NCBI GenBank assembly: GCA_964598255.1
Contig: CAZRBA010000115.1
Coordinates: forward strand, 1 to 34,187
From: Caldithrix sp964598255
Lineage (GTDB): Bacteria; Calditrichota; Calditrichia; Calditrichales; Calditrichaceae
Direction of reading: 5' to 3'
Length of the DNA stretch: 34,187 bases
Below, one piece after another: positions 1 to 7,662 of the stretch (positions are counted from its first letter, which is position 1; each line of letters starts with the position of its first letter). The notes under the pieces are model-generated. The model was given only the letters and a program-made list of their open reading frames with translations, did no database searches and was not told where the DNA came from. The translations under genes and the position numbers were made by a program.

Positions 1-174
1 TTTGGGATGCGGTTGGCCGATGAGCCCCACCTCCAGCGTGTAATCGTGCCCGTGACCGTTGGGATTATTGCATTTGTCGTACAGCCTGCGATTGGCTTCG
101 GCATCGTTTTCCGGGATGTGCAAGCGATGGGCCGCGCTAAAGGTGTATGTTCGGTAAAATACCACCCGAATCAT
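1..174 (-). CDS. 6-pyruvoyl-tetrahydropterin synthase/QueD family protein, partial (N-terminal 58 codons)
   Basis: The reading frame starts at an ATG at 174 and runs off the left edge, so only 58 N-terminal residues are visible. They begin MIRVVFYRTYTFSAAHRL and carry CNNPNGHGHDYTLEV. The family's zinc ligands (His of SAAHR and the two His of GHGH) and the catalytic Cys before the GHGH motif are all present. PTPS-fold enzymes convert 7,8-dihydroneopterin triphosphate to 6-pyruvoyl- or 6-carboxy-tetrahydropterin. The NNPNGHGH form is closer to biopterin-type PTPS than to short E. coli QueD, but the visible part cannot settle the substrate. The start overlaps the stop of the upstream paralogue in an ATGA tetranucleotide (171-174), so the two are probably translationally coupled. 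Confidence 0.85.
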   Translation of the reverse strand, partial: MIRVVFYRTYTFSAAHRLHIPENDAEANRRLYDKCNNPNGHGHDYTLEVGLIGQPHPK

Positions 175-599
175 GATGCCTCGCTCCTCCACACGTCGGC
201 GTACAAATCGTGCCGTTCGTACAGGCGGATTTTGTGAAGCCGCAGTTCGGGAAATTGCGCCAGTTTTTGCTCGATTAGCTCGAACAAAACCAGAGCAATG
301 TTTTCCGTAGTGGGAATGTGGTCTTTAAAGTACGGCGTATCCAAATTCAAAAATTTGTGATCGAATTGCGCCACAATTTCGTTCACCAATTTCTTTAACG
401 TAGAAAGATTGATGATCATGCCGGTTTGCGGGTCAATCGGGCCTTTTACCGTTACGTGCAACTCGTAATTGTGCCCGTGACCGTAAGGGCTAACGCAAAG
501 CCCGAAAATGCGTTCGTTTTTTTCTTCGGGCCAATCGTCGCGCCAATAACGATGACTGGCCGAAAATTCGAATTTTTTACTGATGGTGATTTCGTGCAT
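171..599 (-). CDS. 6-pyruvoyl-tetrahydropterin synthase/QueD family protein
   Basis: This is a complete 142-residue protein of the PTPS/QueD fold. Zinc ligands are seen in FSASHRYW and in YGHGHNYELHV, with the catalytic Cys of the LCVSPYGHGH segment just before them. Further family marks are the G-x-I-x-(N/D)-L segment (TGMIINLSTLKKLV), the catalytic Asp-His of FDHKFLNLD, the PTTENIA motif and a C-terminal Glu (RLYERHD) that binds the pterin ring in relatives. A Shine-Dalgarno-like AAAGG lies about 7 nt before the ATG. It sits between a glycosyltransferase upstream and a second PTPS-like gene downstream, with a 4-nt overlap to the latter. It could be queuosine QueD or a tetrahydropterin synthase. 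The tandem paralogue and the glycosyltransferase make a pterin cofactor or pterin glycoside pathway an alternative to queuosine. Confidence 0.88.
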   Translation of the reverse strand: MHEITISKKFEFSASHRYWRDDWPEEKNERIFGLCVSPYGHGHNYELHVTVKGPIDPQTGMIINLSTLKKLVNEIVAQFDHKFLNLDTPYFKDHIPTTENIALVLFELIEQKLAQFPELRLHKIRLYERHDLYADVWRSEAS

Positions 600-696
600 G
601 GTGCTACCTTTCTCTTGCCACCGATCGCTTTTTCTTTTGCCAACGATTAAATCGTCGCGCGCATTCCCTTTTCCTATTTTACGTCAGAAGAAGCGA

Positions 697-1785
697 TTAA
701 TTCTGCACCGCCCCGATCAGGGAAGCCAATCGGAGACCTGCAACCTGCCAGCTAAATTTTTCAGCCGACCTTTGTCCGGCCCGTGCCCGTTCCTGCCGTT
801 GGCGGACATCGAAAAGCAAAGTTACTAAATTTTCCGCTAATCGGTCAATGTTTCCGGCTTCAAGCAGCAGCCCGGCCTCTTCCGGTACAACTTCGGGTAC
901 GGCCGTTGTCCGGTAAGCCACCACCGGCAAGCCGGCAACCATAGCTTCAAGAAAAACAAAGCCGAAAGTTTCGTGGTAACTGGGCAAACAAAAAATGTCC
1001 GCGTTGCGGTAATAAGCTGCCAAACGAGTATCGTCAGCCACATCGCCCACAAACTCAACGGTATTTCCCAGCGTAAGTTTTTGCGCCAAAGCCCGGTTGT
1101 TGTCAAATTCGGGACCGTTGCCGACCAGGCGCAATCGCACCTGCGAAACTTTTTTACGCACCAAGGAAAACGCCCGGATCAAATCGGCAATACCTTTTCG
1201 CCGATACTGTTTTGCCACGCACAAAATAGTAGGCGGGCGGGAAAATTCTTCTTTTGCATGATGCAACAAATTTTGCCAGTAGTCGCGATCGATAGCCAGA
1301 GGGATAACCGCAATCCGCTCCGGAGAAACCCCGTAATACTGCCGAACCTTGCGGGCCGTGTAAGCCGAAGGCACCACCACCCGAAGGGCACTGCGCACGT
1401 TCTGACACTCACGTTTGGATAGGTGCTCCAAAATTCGGCGAGTCGGTCCGTTTTCAAAACGAACGATGTCGGCCAAAATACCCCCGTTCAAAACAATTTT
1501 GGGCATCGAACCGGCCGCAAACGCAAAGCCGTCAAAATCGCTACCAATCAACAAATCGTAGTCAGCAAGTTTGAGTTTTTTGTTAAACGTTAATCGGCGA
1601 ACCGCAAGATTCAGGTAAGAAGTCGGCTTAAAGGTCGGATGTACAATTTCTGCCTGCAGCCCAACTTGCCTTAATGCCTTTGCGTAACCGATAATCATGC
1701 GCACCACTCCGGAGCCTACGGTAACATCCGGAGGAAACGATGTGAGCAGGGCAATTCGGTAAGGTATGGCTTGCGTTGTTTGCAT
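697..1785 (-). CDS. GT4-family (GT-B fold) glycosyltransferase
   Basis: This 362-residue protein looks like a family 4 retaining glycosyltransferase. The N-terminal half opens with RIALLTSFPPDVTVGSGVV, a Rossmann strand and the glycine loop seen in GT4 enzymes. The C-terminal nucleotide-sugar domain begins near ILCVAKQYRRKGI and contains LVGNGPE, the FVGDV strand and the E-x7-E signature (HETFGFVFLEAMVAGLPVVA). There are no membrane segments, so it is probably cytosolic or peripheral. The ATG at 1785 has no obvious Shine-Dalgarno sequence, but no better start is available. It reads into the PTPS-like genes after a 97-nt gap. Most GT4 enzymes build cell-surface glycans. Here the pterin synthase neighbours raise the possibility of a pterin glycosyltransferase, since the cyanobacterial tetrahydrobiopterin glucosyltransferase is, from memory, of this fold and size. 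Donor and acceptor are unknown. Confidence 0.85.
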   Translation of the reverse strand: MQTTQAIPYRIALLTSFPPDVTVGSGVVRMIIGYAKALRQVGLQAEIVHPTFKPTSYLNLAVRRLTFNKKLKLADYDLLIGSDFDGFAFAAGSMPKIVLNGGILADIVRFENGPTRRILEHLSKRECQNVRSALRVVVPSAYTARKVRQYYGVSPERIAVIPLAIDRDYWQNLLHHAKEEFSRPPTILCVAKQYRRKGIADLIRAFSLVRKKVSQVRLRLVGNGPEFDNNRALAQKLTLGNTVEFVGDVADDTRLAAYYRNADIFCLPSYHETFGFVFLEAMVAGLPVVAYRTTAVPEVVPEEAGLLLEAGNIDRLAENLVTLLFDVRQRQERARAGQRSAEKFSWQVAGLRLASLIGAVQN

Positions 1786-1886
1786 GGCGTGATTTTTACA
1801 TTTTCAATGGCATTTTGGCTTAAAAAAGACGCTGTGTCCGGCATTTCCGCAGCATGTAAGAACAAATTTGCACGGCCGAATTTTTT

Positions 1887-3662
1887 TTACTCATCTCCGA
1901 ACAGATCGTCTTCCGTAAACTGTTCCGGTGGTTTTTCGAGGTATTTTTCCACCTGATGCGCCCGAGCCGAGCCGCGGGCAAAAAGACGAATTTGCTTTAT
2001 GGTAGCCGTGTCTTCTCCCTGCACCAAAGTGGCGACCAATCTGGAAAGGCAAACCTGAGGCAAGCCTACGATTTGCACGATTTGATTGTCTTTGAACACA
2101 CATTGTGCCATAAGCAAAGGATCATTCTGAATTTTCAATTCGATTTGACTGGGTGGTATCAACTTGGCGGCCTCGTCAAGAAATTGGTTGGCGGTTTTAA
2201 TAATTCTAAGCACTTCGTCATAAGGCAAACGATTCATTTGCAAATCAAGACCGGTATTCAAAAATTGCAATCGTTTAAAGAAAATGTCGATCACCGTCTC
2301 GCGCCAAACCAGGCCGAACTGAGGTGCAATCATCACGGGTTTCGGTTGCAAACCGTTCACCAAGTTCATGGCGTAACGCAAACATTTTCCGGTGGCAAAA
2401 AGATCCTGATGATATTGGCGAATAGCATCCCAATCCGATTCCAAAGCGAACAAACGATTGTATTGAGCGGCTTCTAAATTGGAACCAAACATCCGCCCGG
2501 AAAATAAAATACGCGTCTGGGGATCGTACACCATAAACGCACCGGGATCCGGACAAAAGGGCACAGGCAAAAACTGCAAACGATGATTGGTAACCAATTT
2601 AAGCCGATTGTTCTTTAACGAATCAATTAATTTTACATGGCGCACATTAATTCCGAAGGGAATAAAATGTTTTAAATGTTCCCGACTGGTTACAAAAACC
2701 AGACGATCGTTAAATTCCTGAAATTTTTGCCAGTTCCGATTCCACTCCGTTTCGGGATTTGCCAAAAGCAAAATTTGCAAATTTTTCAACGTACCAGTTA
2801 AGTTTTCCACTTTCGTTTTGATCGAGGCAAAATAATCCGTCGGTCCTGCATCAACCAATAAATTAATTCGGTGATCTTCTTTTTCGAACTTACGTAGATA
2901 GGTATTAACCTGAACCCGGTTTTCCATATCGCGATGGCCGGTCCACCAAACCTGTTCGGCTATTTGAATGGCCTCGCCAAATTCAGGACGTGTGGTAATC
3001 GTGGTTTTCTTTTTCATTAATTCCGGTTTAAAGCGAAAATCGACCGGTCGAATAACAAACATGCCTTCGTCCCAAAGCCGAATGGCATCCAATGCACGCG
3101 CCTCAGAAAGATCTTTGTAGCGCACGTCTTTAAGCTCGCCCTTTTCCACGTTTACGGTAGCCGTTTCGCCTTGATTGTAAAAAACAATCGAACCGGTAAT
3201 GCTTTTATCGTGGCACATTTGCAACAAGTCGTCCAGAGAATATTCCGAAAGTTTACCGCGTAATTGTGTGGCCAGTTCACGAATATTGCGCATGCGTCGA
3301 AACATGGCTTCTATCTTGACCATCACTTCGTCAAAATTAAAGGGCTTTACGATAAAATCGTCGCCCCCGGCCTTAAACCCTTCGATCATACGATCGCTTT
3401 TGGCCGTAAGAAAAATAACCGGCAAATTACGCGTTAACTCGTTATTGCGAATCATTTTGCAAAATTCGATTCCGTCCATATCGGGCATGGCAATATCCAA
3501 TAAAATAAGGTCGGGTAATTGTTTGTTCATAATTTGCCAGGCTTCGTCCGCGCTGTGTGCCGTTAACACTTCGAAATCACCGGAAAGCTCGAGAATGCGT
3601 TGCAAAGAGAGCAAAATGGATTCCTCGTCATCTACGGCTAAAACGGTTCGATGGTCGGTCAT
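1887..3662 (-). CDS. Response regulator with REC, DUF4388 and degenerate ODP/metallo-beta-lactamase-like domains
   Basis: The 591-residue protein opens with a receiver domain (about 5-122) that has the acidic pair D11/D12, the phospho-acceptor D56 (LILLDIAMPDMDG), T86 and K106 (VKPF). Residues 133-205 (LRGKLSEYSLDDLLQMC...) look like a DUF4388/PatA-N domain. From about 262 to 470 the chain follows the order of an oxygen-binding diiron/flavodiiron MBL fold (LLVDAGPTDYF, VYDPQTRILFSGRMFGS, APQFGLVW), but most metal ligands are replaced: the HxExDH block reads NPETEW, the Asp of the FSxD strand is Arg390 and the late His is Phe449. The last 100 residues are unassigned and end in an acidic tail. 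There is no DNA-binding domain, so output is likely by protein contact. AAGGAG precedes the ATG at 3662. The nearest histidine kinase is not in the window. Confidence 0.85.
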   Translation of the reverse strand: MTDHRTVLAVDDEESILLSLQRILELSGDFEVLTAHSADEAWQIMNKQLPDLILLDIAMPDMDGIEFCKMIRNNELTRNLPVIFLTAKSDRMIEGFKAGGDDFIVKPFNFDEVMVKIEAMFRRMRNIRELATQLRGKLSEYSLDDLLQMCHDKSITGSIVFYNQGETATVNVEKGELKDVRYKDLSEARALDAIRLWDEGMFVIRPVDFRFKPELMKKKTTITTRPEFGEAIQIAEQVWWTGHRDMENRVQVNTYLRKFEKEDHRINLLVDAGPTDYFASIKTKVENLTGTLKNLQILLLANPETEWNRNWQKFQEFNDRLVFVTSREHLKHFIPFGINVRHVKLIDSLKNNRLKLVTNHRLQFLPVPFCPDPGAFMVYDPQTRILFSGRMFGSNLEAAQYNRLFALESDWDAIRQYHQDLFATGKCLRYAMNLVNGLQPKPVMIAPQFGLVWRETVIDIFFKRLQFLNTGLDLQMNRLPYDEVLRIIKTANQFLDEAAKLIPPSQIELKIQNDPLLMAQCVFKDNQIVQIVGLPQVCLSRLVATLVQGEDTATIKQIRLFARGSARAHQVEKYLEKPPEQFTEDDLFGDE

Positions 3663-3791
3663 TTTCGGGCTCCTTCCGATTGAGTAATTCGTCGAAAGTT
3701 ATGAATATTTTTTTTGTGATTCAAAAGATTTGATTTTTCTTTAAAAATTTATCATTTTTGTCAGGTCAACAAATCAACAAACGAGGGCAAT

Positions 3792-4298
3792 ATGGCCGAT
3801 ATTTTGTCGAAAATTCGCAAAGCGATCGAAGAAAGCCTGGAAAACGCGCGGGCCAATGCCCAGGGGTTAAAAGAAATAGCGGAAGATTACGGTAAAACCG
3901 CCCGGTTGAAATTCGAATTGCATCAATTAAAATTAAACGAACGAAAAAAATTCGAACTTTTGGGCAAAACGGTTTTCCCTTTTCTGATAACCAATGATTA
4001 CACGGGGCTCAAAAAGCACGAAACTTTACGTGTCATTTTGGACGATCTAAAAAACGTGCAGAACGAAATTCAGTTAACGCAAAACGAGCTGGAACAACAT
4101 CTTTCCAAAGGTGAGGATAAAAGCGAAGAAAAGCCCAAACAAAAAGTTCAGGAAGAAATAAAACAGATCGAAAGCGAAATCGAAGCGCGCTTGGAAGAAA
4201 TTAAAAAGATTCGGGAATCGGCCAAAGCACAGGCTAAAACACGCAAAACCAAAACAACCAAAAAAAGAAGGACGCGTCGCGTTAAAAAAGAAGATTAG
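3792..4298 (+). CDS. Uncharacterised coiled-coil protein with lysine/arginine-rich tail
   Basis: I do not recognise this 168-residue protein. It begins MADILSKIRKAIEESLENAR, followed by a largely helical, charged stretch with two likely coiled coils (about 30-105 and 120-150). The last 25 residues are very basic (TRKTKTTKKRRTRRVKK), like the tail of histone H1-like or nucleoid-associated proteins. There is no signal peptide or membrane segment. GAGGG lies just before the ATG at 3792. It is transcribed away from the response regulator at 1887-3662 and ends only about 20 nt before the TPP riboswitch, which therefore must separate it from the downstream operon. The basic tail suggests nucleic acid or polyanion binding, but this is inference from composition only. 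Confidence 0.75.
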   Translation: MADILSKIRKAIEESLENARANAQGLKEIAEDYGKTARLKFELHQLKLNERKKFELLGKTVFPFLITNDYTGLKKHETLRVILDDLKNVQNEIQLTQNELEQHLSKGEDKSEEKPKQKVQEEIKQIESEIEARLEEIKKIRESAKAQAKTRKTKTTKKRRTRRVKKED

Positions 4299-4316
4299 GC
4301 CCTAAACGGCCGACAT

Positions 4317-4403
4317 ATTTTCCCTGGGGGTGCTCCACAACCGATTCGGGGCTGAGAACATACCCCTTGAACCTGATCTGGGTAATGCCAGCGCAGGAAA
4401 CGG
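4317..4403 (+). promoter_or_regulatory. TPP (thiamine pyrophosphate) riboswitch aptamer
   Basis: The region carries the conserved THI-element blocks in order: GGGGGTGCT, GGCTGAGAACATACCCC, TTGAACCTGATCTGGGTAAT and GCCAGCGCAGGAAA. These match the consensus of TPP aptamers (P2/P3 and P4/P5 arms). The outer P1 helix can form between TTTTCCCTG (from about 4317) and CAGGAAA (4394-4400). It lies in the 203-nt leader of the TonB receptor gene. A downstream terminator shares sequence with an antiterminator, so TPP binding should switch the operon off. Confidence 0.95.
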
Positions 4404-4417
4404 GTAAAAAACATTTT

Positions 4418-4448
4418 AGCCATTTCCTGCATTGGAAATGGCTTTTTT
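4418..4448 (+). terminator. Intrinsic terminator of the TPP riboswitch expression platform
   Basis: A perfect 10-bp stem, AGCCATTTCC (4418-4427) with GGAAATGGCT (4434-4443), closes a 6-nt loop and runs into T6 (4443-4448). Bases 4423-4430 (TTTCCTGC) are fully complementary to GCAGGAAA (4393-4400), the 3' strand of the aptamer P1 helix. With TPP bound, P1 holds GCAGGAAA and the terminator forms. Without TPP, GCAGGAAA can pair with TTTCCTGC and break the terminator. Confidence 0.88.
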
Positions 4449-4501
4449 ATTTTTCGGCAAAACAACGCATTAAAATAACGCAATAAAAACGAGGTAAAAT
4501 C

Positions 4502-6967
4502 ATGAAACATCAAACCGTACCTTATTTAATCGCCTTGCTAACGCTTGTTTGCCAATTCCTATTTGCCGCCAACAATCAATATCGTATCTCGGGCTATGTT
4601 ACAGACAAAGCAAACAACGAAGGACTGGCCGGAGCCAATATCAGTGTGATCAATACAACCGTAGGCACTACCACCGATATTGACGGTTATTTTACCCTTC
4701 CGCCCCTGCCGGAGGGCAGCTACGGCATAAAAATTATTTACATGGGTTACAGTAGCAAAACCATCCGTATCGCTCACCTGAATCGGGATACCACCTTATC
4801 GGTTGCCTTAGATCAAAATATTCTTTCCGGCCCTCGGATTAATATTATTGCCACGCGGGCTACCAAGCGTATTTCGCCGGTTACTTTCAGCAGTTTGGAT
4901 CGTAGAGAAATCAGCGCCCGCTACACCATTCAGGATATCCCGCAATTGCTCTCGGAACTACCTTCCACCACTTTCTACTCCGAAAGCGGTACCGGTTTGG
5001 GCTACAGCTATCTGAGCATCCGCGGTTTTGGGCAGCGCCGTATTTCCGTAATGATTAACGGCGTGCCGCAAAACGACCCCGAGGATCACAACGTGTACTG
5101 GGTCGATTTTCCGGATTTTTTGAGCAACGTTCAGGATATTCAGGTGCAACGCGGCGCAGGTAACGCCTTTTACGGACCGGCAGCCATCGGCGGCTCCATT
5201 AATATCATCAGCAACTATTTCTCGCCACAAAGGCAAATTAAGGCTTCCGTTGGCTACGGATCGTACAATACCAGAAAATACTCTCTGGCGTACAATTCCG
5301 GTTTGCTTTGGGACAAGCTCGTTTTTTACAGCCGTTTTTCGCGCATCCAAACCGACGGGTACCGCGAAAACGCCTGGATTGATTTCAAAAGTTATTTTTT
5401 GGGATTGGCCTATTACACGGCACGCAGCTCATTACGTCTGCAATTTTACGGCGGACCCATTGCCGATGCTTTGACGTACACCGGTATTCCCAAAGAATAC
5501 AACGGAGATGCCACGCTCCGACGCAAAAACTTTAACTGGTGGGATTACGGCGACGATGGCAAAACCATCTATTTTTCCGAACGGCGCAAGGACGAAATCG
5601 AAAACTTTAACCAACCTCATCTGGAACTGTTGCACGAATATCGTTTGAACAATAAAATAACCCTGAACAATACCTTGTTTTACATGAAAGGATACGGCTT
5701 TTTTGATTACGACGGCAGTTGGGGAACACCCGAATATTTTCGTCTGACCCCGGAATACGGCTTTCATGTCGATTCCATTCCTTCCGACGCTCTTATTCGT
5801 GCCTATGTAGACAACAATCAGGTGGGCTGGCTGCCACAGTTCATTTACAAATCCCGTTCGGGAGAACTGGTTCTGGGTGCCGAATTACGCCTGCATCGTT
5901 CCCTGCACTGGGGACGTTTACAAAAAGGCAGCGGCTTACCTTCCCAGGTAGTAGGCGACCATGCCCGTCGTTATTACCAATATCGCGGAGCCAAAGACAT
6001 TGCCTCGCTTTATTTCCATCAAACTTCGCGCATCCGCCCCAAATTAACCTTAATGTCCGATTTGCAATACGCATACAAAAAATATCACCTGTACGACGAA
6101 AAATTCATCGGTACCGATTTTTCCGTTCCCTACCATTTTTTGAATCCGCGTACCGGACTTAACTATCAGATTAACCCAAGCATGGACGCGTATGTCAATC
6201 TTTCCTACACCCAACGCGAACCGCGACTCAAAAATTTTTACGATGCGGCCGAAGCCAGTTCACCAAAAAGCTGGGGCTATGTGGTGCCGCAATTCGAGTT
6301 AAATGCAGATAGCACATACAATTTTGACAAACCGTTAGTCAAGCCAGAAGCGCTAACCGATTTTGAGTTGGGCTGGGCTTACCATTCACCGCGTTTCCGA
6401 TTAAACATCAATTATTACTATATGGATTTTGTTAATGAAATCGTCAAAAGCGGTCAACTGGATCGCTTTGGCGAGCCCATCACGGGTAATGCCCCGCGCA
6501 CTCTGCATCAGGGCATCGAAGTAAGCGGCCGGTGGCAAATAAGTCCCCGCTGGCAATTTTCCGCCAATGCCACCTACGGCAAAAATCGTCTGGTGGAATA
6601 CAAAGTGTACGATTGGTCGGGTAACGCCACCGATTTGAGCGGGAACCCCATCGCCGGTTTTCCCGATGCGCTGGCCAACGCACGGTTAACCTATTCATGG
6701 AATAAAATCTACGTTTCTTTGCACGGACATTATCAAGGAGCGTTTTACACCGATAACTTTAAAAACGAAAAACACAAAGTCGATGCGTTTCAAGTGTTCC
6801 ACTTGGATATCCGTTATCAATTGGCCCGATTGGCAGATGTACAAATAAACGCCAAACTGCATGTGTCCAACTTATTGGACAAAAAATATTTGTCGCACGG
6901 CGAGGGTCAGGATTTCTTTCCTGCGGCCCCGCGCAGTTATTTTGTTAATCTGGAAATTGCCTATTAA
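4502..6967 (+). CDS. TonB-dependent outer-membrane receptor, predicted thiamine (or thiamine precursor) uptake
   Basis: This 821-residue protein begins with a signal peptide (cleavage near LFA22/A). A carboxypeptidase-regulatory-like domain follows at about 27-105 (ISGYVTDKANNEGLAGANIS), then a plug domain at about 120-235 with SIRGFGQRRISVMINGVP and VQRGAGNAFYGPAAIGGSI, and a 22-strand type beta-barrel to the C-terminal aromatic residue (NLEIAY). GAGGT lies 8 nt before the ATG. The regulatory-like domain is typical of Bacteroidetes/FCB receptors. The protein would bind its ligand at the cell surface and import it with energy from TonB-ExbBD, none of which is in the window. The substrate is inferred from the TPP riboswitch in its leader and the thiamine pyrophosphokinase downstream, not from the receptor sequence. 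Confidence 0.92.
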   Translation: MKHQTVPYLIALLTLVCQFLFAANNQYRISGYVTDKANNEGLAGANISVINTTVGTTTDIDGYFTLPPLPEGSYGIKIIYMGYSSKTIRIAHLNRDTTLSVALDQNILSGPRINIIATRATKRISPVTFSSLDRREISARYTIQDIPQLLSELPSTTFYSESGTGLGYSYLSIRGFGQRRISVMINGVPQNDPEDHNVYWVDFPDFLSNVQDIQVQRGAGNAFYGPAAIGGSINIISNYFSPQRQIKASVGYGSYNTRKYSLAYNSGLLWDKLVFYSRFSRIQTDGYRENAWIDFKSYFLGLAYYTARSSLRLQFYGGPIADALTYTGIPKEYNGDATLRRKNFNWWDYGDDGKTIYFSERRKDEIENFNQPHLELLHEYRLNNKITLNNTLFYMKGYGFFDYDGSWGTPEYFRLTPEYGFHVDSIPSDALIRAYVDNNQVGWLPQFIYKSRSGELVLGAELRLHRSLHWGRLQKGSGLPSQVVGDHARRYYQYRGAKDIASLYFHQTSRIRPKLTLMSDLQYAYKKYHLYDEKFIGTDFSVPYHFLNPRTGLNYQINPSMDAYVNLSYTQREPRLKNFYDAAEASSPKSWGYVVPQFELNADSTYNFDKPLVKPEALTDFELGWAYHSPRFRLNINYYYMDFVNEIVKSGQLDRFGEPITGNAPRTLHQGIEVSGRWQISPRWQFSANATYGKNRLVEYKVYDWSGNATDLSGNPIAGFPDALANARLTYSWNKIYVSLHGHYQGAFYTDNFKNEKHKVDAFQVFHLDIRYQLARLADVQINAKLHVSNLLDKKYLSHGEGQDFFPAAPRSYFVNLEIAY

Positions 6968-7032
6968 ACGGTGCGGCGTAACTTAGGGATGCGAAGCAAC
7001 AGAAATTTCAATCAATAATTCGGAAGCAAGCC

Positions 7033-7662
7033 ATGAAAACCATTGTCATTGTTCTAAACGGGGAAAATTTGCATGCGCACCGCTTACCGTCCGTTTTGCA
7101 CAAAGCGGATATTATCATTGCGGCGGACGGAGGCGCCAACTTTTGCCTTCGGCATGACATTCGGCCCCATTACATTATCGGCGATTTAGATTCCATTCGG
7201 GTCGAACACGAACAATTGCTCCCCGATAGCGAAGTTATCCGCATCGACGACCAGTATTCCACCGATTTGCAAAAAGCCATGAAACTGGCGGAAACCCTGC
7301 ATGGCGACCGTTGGCTGATTATAAACGCCACCGGCAAACGCGCCGACCATACTTTGGCCAACCTTCTATTTTTGGCCGACAAAGCGCAAACCGTAAATTT
7401 GCAGGTAATCGACAATTACGGCTCGCTTCGCTTTTTAGCGCCTGGTGAACATTCTTTTGATTTGCCAATAGGCACAACCGTTTCTCTGCTTGCCTGGCAA
7501 GCGGTTAAAAACATAACGCTTTCGGGATTTCGCTACCCGCTTCGGAATCGGGACTTCGAGACGTTTTTCGTGGGAATTAGCAACGTGGTTAGCGCAACCC
7601 CCTGTACCATTACTTTTAGTCAGGGTTTGTTGGTAATGTACGAGGCGGAACAACGTGTCTGA
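7033..7662 (+). CDS. thiN: Thiamine pyrophosphokinase
   Basis: The 209-residue protein has the full set of thiamine pyrophosphokinase motifs: IIAADGGANF near residue 30, HYIIGDLDSI near 48, the QYSTDLQKA motif near 76, and GKRADHTLANL near 103. The C-terminal half is the small beta-rich thiamine-binding domain (GTTVSLLAW, GFRYPLRN, SNVVS). The enzyme transfers pyrophosphate from ATP to thiamine to give TPP in the cytosol, which is the step needed to use imported thiamine. It follows the TonB receptor by 65 nt and overlaps the next gene by 8 nt, so the three are one operon under the TPP riboswitch. The usual length for this family is about 210-220 residues. No thiamine biosynthesis genes are seen here, which fits a salvage role. 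Confidence 0.93.
   Translation: MKTIVIVLNGENLHAHRLPSVLHKADIIIAADGGANFCLRHDIRPHYIIGDLDSIRVEHEQLLPDSEVIRIDDQYSTDLQKAMKLAETLHGDRWLIINATGKRADHTLANLLFLADKAQTVNLQVIDNYGSLRFLAPGEHSFDLPIGTTVSLLAWQAVKNITLSGFRYPLRNRDFETFFVGISNVVSATPCTITFSQGLLVMYEAEQRV

Noticed and set aside
1956..2477. Open frame of 173 codons on the plus strand
   Set aside because: It is fully antisense to the response regulator gene, has no family motif and no ribosome-binding site; the minus-strand protein explains the region.
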